A stretch of 5,107 nt of DNA from Deltaproteobacteria bacterium (GTDB lineage Bacteria; Desulfobacterota; Desulfobacteria; Desulfobacterales; Desulfatirhabdiaceae), in contig JAPLJE010000194.1 in the NCBI GenBank assembly GCA_026388755.1, positions 1 through 5,107 on the forward strand, read 5' to 3'. The notes below the pieces were generated by a model, which was given only the letters and a program-made list of their open reading frames with translations, had not been told where the DNA came from and searched no databases. The position numbers and the translations under genes are program-made. Position 1 is the first letter of the stretch. The number at the start of each line of letters is the position of its first letter. This document shows, piece after piece, positions 1 to 5,107 of the stretch.

Positions 1-904
1 ACCACAGGGCGAAAGCAGATCCGATCAGTAGCAAAACCAAAAGCATTCCGACAATGTACTTCAACGCCGATTTCAGTGTTAATTCCTTCGGCTCCAGAGT
101 CCCAAACCACTTGTCATAGATTTCCCGGTATTGACCGGTCTTCTTGATAATACTCAACCCCTGGCTAAGTCGTTCCAGCAGCAACAGATTGCCTTTCTTC
201 ACAGCAAAACTGTAAGGTCTGTTGTAGGACTCGACAACAGCTGGCGACTGGGTGAGATTGGTTAGCTTCAGATCATTCACCAGCGTCAATCCAACCAGTT
301 TGGGCATCAGGGCCGCGTCTCCCTTGCCTGATGACAGAAGTCGGAGAGCTTCAGGAAGACTATCAATCAGGATTAAATACTCAGAATCCACAAGACCCGA
401 AGAACGAAGGTAGTCATGAGCCTGATCGCCTTTCATCACGATCACTGTGTGACCCTTGAGATCTTCTATGGTGTTTAGTCTTTTGCTGTCCTTCCTTGTA
501 AAGAGTGCGTCAAAGGCAATTGTGTGCGGTACGGAAAAGTCGAATAATTTATCCCTCTCTTTTGAGTAGGACATCTTCGGAAGAAAATCGATTTCTCCTG
601 TTTCGAGGTTCCGCATGGCCCTATCCCATGTATCTACCTCGATTTCCAGTTCCATCCCCATGACTTTGGCTACTGCTTTTACCAAGTCAACACTGAAACC
701 ATCAGGAACCCCCTCTTTGTTGACGAAAGTGTATGGGTAATAATCATCCACAATGACTGATTTGAGTTGACTTTTCCGCTGTGTGGAACTGTTGGGGACT
801 GGAGAATCTTCACCACCCATAATCCACGGAATGAAAAGAAATGGGAATAACCAAAGCACTATTAGATGACGCAGTCTCTTCAATTCCATTGAGGCTGGTT
901 TCAT
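1..904 (-). CDS. Membrane sensor with periplasmic solute-binding domain, 3' part beyond window
   Basis: The 301 visible residues read from ATG at 904 to the window edge without a stop. A signal-anchor-like hydrophobic segment (about 13-30) precedes a bacterial extracellular solute-binding family 3 (SBP_bac_3) domain at about 48-269. Visible family landmarks are PYTF (57-60), PDGFSVDL (67-74), W93, L100-G103-D106, SKERD (114-118) and FDFSVP (121-126). A second hydrophobic helix begins near 284 (GMLLVLLLIGSAFAL) and runs to the edge. A free ABC-transporter binding protein would stop after the domain, near residue 270. The trailing membrane helix instead indicates a sensor whose cytoplasmic output lies outside the window, commonly a histidine kinase (BvgS-like or PAS-kinase) or a GGDEF/EAL protein; which one cannot be told. 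The start is supported by AGAGGA (912-917) 7 nt upstream; M6 is an internal alternative. Sampled stretches are more AT-rich than the neighbouring kinase gene. Domain call sure; output type unknown. Confidence 0.88.
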   Translation of the reverse strand, partial: MKPASMELKRLRHLIVLWLFPFLFIPWIMGGEDSPVPNSSTQRKSQLKSVIVDDYYPYTFVNKEGVPDGFSVDLVKAVAKVMGMELEIEVDTWDRAMRNLETGEIDFLPKMSYSKERDKLFDFSVPHTIAFDALFTRKDSKRLNTIEDLKGHTVIVMKGDQAHDYLRSSGLVDSEYLILIDSLPEALRLLSSGKGDAALMPKLVGLTLVNDLKLTNLTQSPAVVESYNRPYSFAVKKGNLLLLERLSQGLSIIKKTGQYREIYDKWFGTLEPKELTLKSALKYIVGMLLVLLLIGSAFALW

Positions 905-966
905 AGGATAATCCTCTTTATTAGCACCTCTCCCAGTGGAGCGGGCATTATTAAAGCATGAGAACA

Positions 967-991
967 CTGAAAATCGGTCCTTGATTTTCAG
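967..991 (-). other. Stem-loop overlapping the hybrid kinase stop codon
   Basis: A perfect 9-bp inverted repeat (967-975 pairing with 983-991) encloses a 7-nt loop. In the minus-strand transcript the first arm contains the TGA stop of the hybrid kinase (988-990). Only 3 of 9 pairs are G-C and the downstream sequence (UGUUCUC) is not a real U-tract, so it is at best a weak intrinsic terminator. It could also be an mRNA 3'-end or processing structure between the kinase and the solute-binding sensor gene. The repeat is seen directly; its function is inference. Confidence 0.4.
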
Positions 992-3630
992 GACAAAATT
1001 CGATTGATCGTGTCGCTAAGCCCTTTAAGCTGATAAGGCTTACCCAAGAATGCATTGGGACGTTCGGGATGTTCGCCTGCCATAACATGTGCCTCGTCGT
1101 AGCCGCTGGACAGGATCACCGGAATATCAGGTGAAAGCTTACGCAGAGCAGCCAGTGTATCCCAGCCGCCCATTCGCGGCATCGTCAAATCAGAAAGTAC
1201 GCAGCGGACCTCATCCTGGTGCTGCCGGAATACCTCTATGGCCTCAACGCCATCCTTTGCTGTAAGCACAATAAACCCCAGGCGGGTGAGCATAATCTTG
1301 ACCATCTTGCGCACCTGTTCCTCGTCTTCGACCAGCAGCACCGTGCAGCCCCCTTCGATTTCCGGAGCTTTGCCCTCTTTTTCAGGGAGAATGGGAATTT
1401 TTTTGCCCGACACAGGCAAAAAGATCCGAAAGACACTGCCCCGCCCCGGTTCGCTCTCCACAACAATCCCTCCTCCGTGGGCCCGAACAATTCCCAGAAC
1501 CACCGGCAATCCCAGGCCCCGGCCGGTGAACTTTGTGGTGAAAAACGGATCGAAGAGCTTCTCAATATCACTATCCGGAATTCCGTGGCCTTCATCCGCC
1601 ACTTCCAGGCAGGCATAGACGATTTCCTGCGGCTGCCAGTCGATAGGGAAGCGGTTTGAGTCGGGAATATTCGCATGAGAAACCGTCTTGACGGTCAAAC
1701 AGATGGCACCTTGTTTCTCGCCTGCGGATTCCCAGGCATTGGTGATCAGATGGGTTAGAGCCTGCTGTATCTGGCATGCTTTTGCACGGATGACCGGACC
1801 GGAAGAGGGGAAATCGGCCTTAAGCATTATGCCTTTCGGCGCTGCGGCCTGAAGCAGGGTCAGGCTTCTGCGGCAGACCTCGGACAGGTCTATGGGTTCA
1901 CGCTTGCCGGGCGTTTGCCCTATATAGGTCAGCAGCAGACCGCTTACCTCCGCAGCCTTTCGGGCCGCCTTCAGGACTTCGGTCAGGGTTTCAAAGGTGT
2001 CTGCGTCCCGTGGCAGGGCGTCCATGGCCATTTCCAGGTTTCCCGTCACTACATGGAGCTGATTATTGAAATGGTGGGCGATGGCGCCGGCCATGGTGTT
2101 CAGGCTTTTGGCCTTTTGGAACTGCCGGTTCTGAGCTTCTATCTTCTCTTTTTCGGCTTCCGCCTGCTTTCGCTCGGTGATGTCGATGGTGTAACCGGCC
2201 AATAAGGTTTTATCCCCCAGGACAATAGGGAACTTGATGGAGGTGTAGCTTCGGCCATTCAATTCCTCATCCAGTCTCAGTACATCACCCTTGGAGACAA
2301 CAGCCAAGTCGTCGGCTGAAATTTTTGCAGCAAATTCGGGCGGGAACAGTTCCTCCATGGTCTTGCCGACCATTTCAGAACCCGGGATGCCGATCATATC
2401 CTGATAATTTTCGCTGGCCTGCAACACAAGGCTCCGTTTGGAATTCACATCTTTGATATAGCAGTAAACAGGGGAGTGCCGCATAAACAGCGTGAACAAC
2501 TTATTGTATTCAATCAATGCCTCCTCCCGTTGCACCAGGGTTTCCAGCAGGCGATTGAACCCACCGATCAGTTGGCCGATTTCGTCCTGAGTGGTGATGG
2601 GCAAGGGCTGCGGGGGTTGGTTCGTATCCGACAGGGCGATCAGCATTTCTGTGGCAGCCAGCATCGGTGAAAGGTGACGTCTTAACATCCACCAAGTCAT
2701 CCACCAGGTCAGGCTACCCGCCAGCAGGGTGAGGAGAATAGTGGTCAGCAGCATGCGCTGCTGCATGTCGCGAATCGGGGCAAAGGCTTCTTGGGTGGGC
2801 AGTATGGCGCCCAAGAACCAGCCAGCCACAGGAATGCCTTTGGCCGAGCCCAGCACTTCCACGCCAAGTGGATTGACGTAAACGGCTGAACCCTCGTAGC
2901 CCTGAATATAACGGTCCAACGTCGGGTTGATGCCGGGGGCGGGGAAATGCTCCATGACGCGCGTCTTGTCGGAGGCAGTGACAATCAGCCGGTACTGACG
3001 TGCCACAAGAAAATAACCTCCGCTCATGCCGTAACGGCTTTGCGAAATCTTGTCCATAAAATTTGGCATGGCCAGGTTGGTCGTTCCGGCCAGGACACCG
3101 ATCACTTTGCCTTGCGTATCCCAAATGGGCACCCCGATGCTGAAAACCGGAGTCTGCAATTTCTTTCCTATGACCGGCTGGCCGATTGTCGATTTCCCCT
3201 CCTTGAGCGCTGCGGCTATGAAATCTCTGTCCATGTAATTGAGGCCGAGCCGTCCTGCCGAGAGCGAAACATCGACAATCGCGATCCCTTCAATCCCGGT
3301 GACGAAAGTGCCACCGTTGAACAGACTCTGAAGAACTGGGTGCCGTTCCAGGAGTGCCTGCAAGGCAGCCGGATCGCCCAGAATAGACGGGTTAATTTCT
3401 TTGGCAATTTTTTCCAGCGATCTCAACCTGTCGTCCAGCTCTTGATTGACCTGTGCGGCCAAAATAGAAACCGTCGAGAACTGCTGGTCGCCCAACAGGT
3501 GTTGCATATCCTCGCGCAGCATATGGCTGGCGAAAAAAGTCAGTGACCAAAAGCCGATCAGAAAAATGGCCAGCGTGAAGATAGTCACTCTTGCCTTGAG
3601 CGACCGGCACCGAAAGATATTCAAGTTCAT
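988..3630 (-). CDS. Hybrid sensor histidine kinase (Cache-HAMP-PAS-HK-receiver)
   Basis: An 880-residue inner-membrane hybrid kinase. In order: TM1 (about 14-37); a periplasmic double-Cache-like sensor (about 40-290; YMDRDFIAAALKEGK at 132-146, then PVFSIGVPIWDTQGKVIGVL at 161-180); TM2 (about 293-316); HAMP (about 316-369, with P322 and DEIGQL at 349-354); PAS with PAC tail ending in DITERKQAE (about 372-490); a short coiled linker; the dimerisation/phosphoacceptor region AGAIAHHFNN (H519 likely phosphorylated); and an ATPase with N-box N631, G1 box D679-G683, F-box LFDPFFTTK (692-700) and G2 box GRGLGLP (703-709). A complete receiver closes the protein (about 762-880), with acidic pocket E768/D769/E770, phosphoacceptor D814 in LSDLTMPRMGG, S841/S842 and K864-P865. 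No HPt domain follows, so phosphotransfer to an external HPt or feedback by the receiver is inferred. The start has GGAG (3641-3644) 10 nt upstream, across an A7 run. The residue after H519 is His, not the usual Asp/Glu. The ligand is not predictable. Confidence 0.95.
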   Translation of the reverse strand: MNLNIFRCRSLKARVTIFTLAIFLIGFWSLTFFASHMLREDMQHLLGDQQFSTVSILAAQVNQELDDRLRSLEKIAKEINPSILGDPAALQALLERHPVLQSLFNGGTFVTGIEGIAIVDVSLSAGRLGLNYMDRDFIAAALKEGKSTIGQPVIGKKLQTPVFSIGVPIWDTQGKVIGVLAGTTNLAMPNFMDKISQSRYGMSGGYFLVARQYRLIVTASDKTRVMEHFPAPGINPTLDRYIQGYEGSAVYVNPLGVEVLGSAKGIPVAGWFLGAILPTQEAFAPIRDMQQRMLLTTILLTLLAGSLTWWMTWWMLRRHLSPMLAATEMLIALSDTNQPPQPLPITTQDEIGQLIGGFNRLLETLVQREEALIEYNKLFTLFMRHSPVYCYIKDVNSKRSLVLQASENYQDMIGIPGSEMVGKTMEELFPPEFAAKISADDLAVVSKGDVLRLDEELNGRSYTSIKFPIVLGDKTLLAGYTIDITERKQAEAEKEKIEAQNRQFQKAKSLNTMAGAIAHHFNNQLHVVTGNLEMAMDALPRDADTFETLTEVLKAARKAAEVSGLLLTYIGQTPGKREPIDLSEVCRRSLTLLQAAAPKGIMLKADFPSSGPVIRAKACQIQQALTHLITNAWESAGEKQGAICLTVKTVSHANIPDSNRFPIDWQPQEIVYACLEVADEGHGIPDSDIEKLFDPFFTTKFTGRGLGLPVVLGIVRAHGGGIVVESEPGRGSVFRIFLPVSGKKIPILPEKEGKAPEIEGGCTVLLVEDEEQVRKMVKIMLTRLGFIVLTAKDGVEAIEVFRQHQDEVRCVLSDLTMPRMGGWDTLAALRKLSPDIPVILSSGYDEAHVMAGEHPERPNAFLGKPYQLKGLSDTINRILS

Positions 3631-3761
3631 CAGTTTTTTTCTCCAACAATGATTTTGTCCTGACCGTTATGTTTCCGGTACGTCCCTGATTCTTTGCTTT
3701 ATATAAAGCCACATCAGAAAAATTGATGACCTTGTTCGTCAATAATCAGAATCTTTGCCAT
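3631..3761 (-). pseudogene. Relic of a response regulator-GGDEF gene with internal deletion
   Basis: From ATG 3759-3761 the frame reads MAKILIIDEQGHQFF and stops at 3714-3716. MAKILIID is the typical beginning of a CheY-like receiver. An overlapping frame, open from about 3742, reads TNKVI then NFSDVALYKAKNQGRTG. This matches the C-terminal end of GGDEF diguanylate cyclase domains (ADxALYxAKxxGRN). The two pieces are in different frames and meet near 3735-3742, so the rest of a receiver and nearly all of a GGDEF domain are missing. The ATG lies 13 nt after the EamA stop, with GAGGT and AAAGG upstream, as expected of an operon gene. The tail runs to a TGA (3630-3632) that shares one base with the kinase ATG, but it is one base out of frame at an A7 run (3634-3640). 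The remaining peptide is unlikely to function. Chance resemblance or a misassembly is the alternative; both ends matching in the right order makes chance less likely. Confidence 0.65.
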
Positions 3762-3774
3762 AACGCCTTTTACC

Positions 3775-4626
3775 TCAAGCTTCTACTGTCCGTGCACTGA
3801 CAATCGCGCGAGCAGTGACCGCACCAATCACGAACATGCCGCCGATCAGGGCCAGTTTTCCGGGTGTTTCTCCGATGACCAGAAACACCCAGAGCGGATT
3901 CAAAATGGGCTCCAGAGTTAATATGAGTGAGGATTCAAGAGCCTGTACCTGTTTTATCGCAATCGAATACAAGACAAACGACAGTCCGATCTGAAAGATG
4001 CCGAGATATGAAATAATGCCAAGGTTGGAAGATGAAAAACTTTCCTGAAGCAGAAACGGCAGGCCGATCACGATGCCAATAATGTTTCCCAGCAAAATGG
4101 TGTGGGCGGGCGTTCCGTCTTTTTGCTTACGCATGCAGAGCATCAGAACCGCCATGGACATGCCGCTGACGATTGCCAGAATATTTCCGGAAAAACCGTC
4201 GAAATTCAGATCATCTCCAAAGAAGAGAAAAAGTCCGGTGAATATGACAGCAAGCGATATCCAGTCCGCACGCTGGGGGCGTTCGTTCAGGAACCAGTAT
4301 CCGAAAAGAACGATATAAATCGGAAGTGTGTACTGCAGAAAGATGGCGTTGGCGGCGGTTGTCAGTTTGGTCGCCATAATGAAAAAAAGCTGTGCACCCA
4401 CATAGCCGAAAGCGCCCACAACCTGCAGAGGCGTCCAGCGAAACCGGGTAGGGCACTTCAGAAAGATCCAGAACACGGCGGTAGACAGGATACTGCGGCC
4501 GCTCAGAATCGATAAGGGTTGCCAGGAGATAATTTTGACCAGCAGGCCGCTGCTGCTCCAAAGTATGGCCGTCAGAACCAGAAACAATATGGCCTGACGA
4601 CGTGTTGCCGATTCGGATATCTTCAT
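3775..4626 (-). CDS. EamA-family (DMT superfamily) transporter
   Basis: A 283-residue, strongly hydrophobic protein with about ten predicted membrane helices in two homologous five-helix halves (about 13-136 and 148-274), the usual length and layout of an EamA/RhaT-type drug/metabolite transporter. Helices lie near 10-32, 35-56, 67-85, 91-113, 120-137, 147-165, 174-194, 201-222, 229-251 and 257-276. Family features are the repeated helix-4/helix-9 endings: NAIFLQYTLP (93-102) leading to LNERP (113-117), and LEPILNPLW (238-246) leading to GETPG (252-256). It likely moves a small metabolite or amino acid across the inner membrane, often outward; the substrate cannot be read from sequence. The start is 2 nt after the upstream stop, and AAAGG in the last codons of that gene serves as ribosome binding site, so translation is probably coupled. 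The stop is followed 13 nt later by the relic response-regulator start. Confidence 0.93.
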   Translation of the reverse strand: MKISESATRRQAILFLVLTAILWSSSGLLVKIISWQPLSILSGRSILSTAVFWIFLKCPTRFRWTPLQVVGAFGYVGAQLFFIMATKLTTAANAIFLQYTLPIYIVLFGYWFLNERPQRADWISLAVIFTGLFLFFGDDLNFDGFSGNILAIVSGMSMAVLMLCMRKQKDGTPAHTILLGNIIGIVIGLPFLLQESFSSSNLGIISYLGIFQIGLSFVLYSIAIKQVQALESSLILTLEPILNPLWVFLVIGETPGKLALIGGMFVIGAVTARAIVSARTVEA

Positions 4627-4628
4627 CC

Positions 4629-5107
4629 TTAACCTTTGATGGGATGAATAGTGGCTTCTCGGGCTTCGAAGAAATTCTCGGGTAGAAACGCGCGGATCAA
4701 ATTGAGTTCGTTGGAATGGATGGGACGCCAGGAAATCCGGTAGCTGGTTTCCATTCCTGATTCGGGATCCGGCGAAAAGATGGCGACTTCCAGGGATTCG
4801 GAATGATTCCAGCGCCCTTCAATCCACAAGACATTGTGCCGGTTCAGTTTAAAATCCCTGAATATCCGCATACCCATGGTATCCGCGACGCTCGTTTTCA
4901 TGGGCCCGGGTGTTGTTTCCGAGGCCACGACCACATAACGTTTCAGATGGGTGACATCGGGATGAGACAGTGAAAGATCAATGACTTTCAGGTCACAGGA
5001 CATTTCCCACTTTTTTCGAAAAGCGCCCGAAGAGGGAGTCATCGGCGCCTTCCATCGGTAAGTTCCATCAAAAATGATCATGCGGGTTTCCAGGTATAAT
5101 GGCGTTA
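4629..5107 (-). CDS. Hypothetical protein, possibly 5'-truncated by the window edge
   Basis: I do not recognise this family. From ATG 5079-5081 the protein has 150 residues. It has no signal peptide or membrane helix, one cysteine (C29), many charged and aromatic residues, and alternating patterns that suggest a beta-rich soluble fold (LKRYVVVASE at 46-55, VLWIEGRWN at 84-92, SLEVAIFSP at 96-104, SYRISWRP at 113-120). It ends in a more helical, acidic stretch (ELNLIRAFLPENFFEARE, 125-142). No catalytic motif stands out. The same frame stays open for eight more codons (TPLYLETR) to the edge, so the true start may lie outside; a weak GGA 7 nt before ATG 5081 makes that start possible but not convincing. 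It ends 2 nt before the EamA start and is probably co-transcribed with it. It reads like a real gene: it is open throughout and tightly coupled to a certain gene. Confidence 0.75.
   Translation of the reverse strand, partial: TPLYLETRMIIFDGTYRWKAPMTPSSGAFRKKWEMSCDLKVIDLSLSHPDVTHLKRYVVVASETTPGPMKTSVADTMGMRIFRDFKLNRHNVLWIEGRWNHSESLEVAIFSPDPESGMETSYRISWRPIHSNELNLIRAFLPENFFEAREATIHPIKG

Noticed and set aside
905..915. Short inverted repeat AGGAT-A-ATCCT just before the solute-binding sensor start.
   Set aside because: The loop is one base, too small for a hairpin, and one arm is the Shine-Dalgarno region; five base pairs are easily chance.
947..973. Possible minus-strand promoter (TTTTCA, 15 bp, AATAAT) ahead of the solute-binding sensor gene.
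   Set aside because: The spacing is short, the -35 match is only 4 of 6, and AT-rich gaps give such matches often; not listed as a feature.
2947..3546. A 199-codon open frame on the plus strand opposite the kinase gene.
   Set aside because: It lies wholly antisense to the Cache-domain coding region, has no recognisable domain and no operon context; it is a shadow of a well-supported gene.
3696..3709. A perfect 14-bp palindrome (GCTTTATATAAAGC) in the gap before the kinase gene, looking like an operator.
   Set aside because: It lies in the codons for ALYKA of the GGDEF relic, so coding history explains it; there is no spacing or second copy to suggest an operator.
3392..3742. A 116-codon minus-strand frame starting TTG at 3742.
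   Set aside because: Only its first part (the GGDEF tail) is meaningful and is described as a relic; from 3630 on it is just an out-of-frame reading of the kinase gene.
4102..4515. A 137-codon plus-strand open frame opposite the transporter gene.
   Set aside because: It is antisense to the EamA coding sequence, its translation resembles no protein family, and it has no ribosome binding site worth noting.

Overview
The window holds four same-strand (minus) genes plus the scar of a fifth, with no genes supported on the plus strand. The protein types point to a Gram-negative bacterium with rich environmental sensing. The kinase core with an A-H-H-F-N-N H-box fused to a C-terminal receiver is a type I associate with Desulfobacterota (deltaproteobacteria). 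That placement is inference and weak; there is no rRNA or marker gene here.

In transcription order (high to low coordinates): an unrecognised, soluble, beta-rich small protein whose frame is still open at the window edge (4629-5107); a DMT-superfamily EamA-type inner-membrane transporter (3775-4626), starting 2 nt after the previous stop; a 130-nt relic (about 3631-3761) that begins like a response regulator (MAKILIID) and ends like a GGDEF domain (SDVALYKAKNQGR) with nearly everything between missing; an 880-residue membrane-bound hybrid sensor kinase, Cache-HAMP-PAS-kinase-receiver (988-3630); and the N-terminal 301 residues of a second membrane sensor, a periplasmic solute-binding (SBP_bac_3) domain followed by a membrane helix, cut off by the window edge (1-904).

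The short spacings between 5081 and 3630 suggest one operon: hypothetical protein, transporter, (lost response regulator/diguanylate cyclase), hybrid kinase. The solute-binding sensor sits 83 nt further down and has its own good ribosome binding site. Its sequence looks more AT-rich than the kinase gene, so it may be a separate unit. The most interesting point is the relic: a response-regulator/GGDEF gene, the natural output partner of the adjacent kinase, seems to have been removed by an internal deletion that kept both ends. If so, the kinase may be orphaned or signal only through its own receiver and a partner elsewhere. I see no mobile elements, CRISPR arrays, tRNA or rRNA genes.
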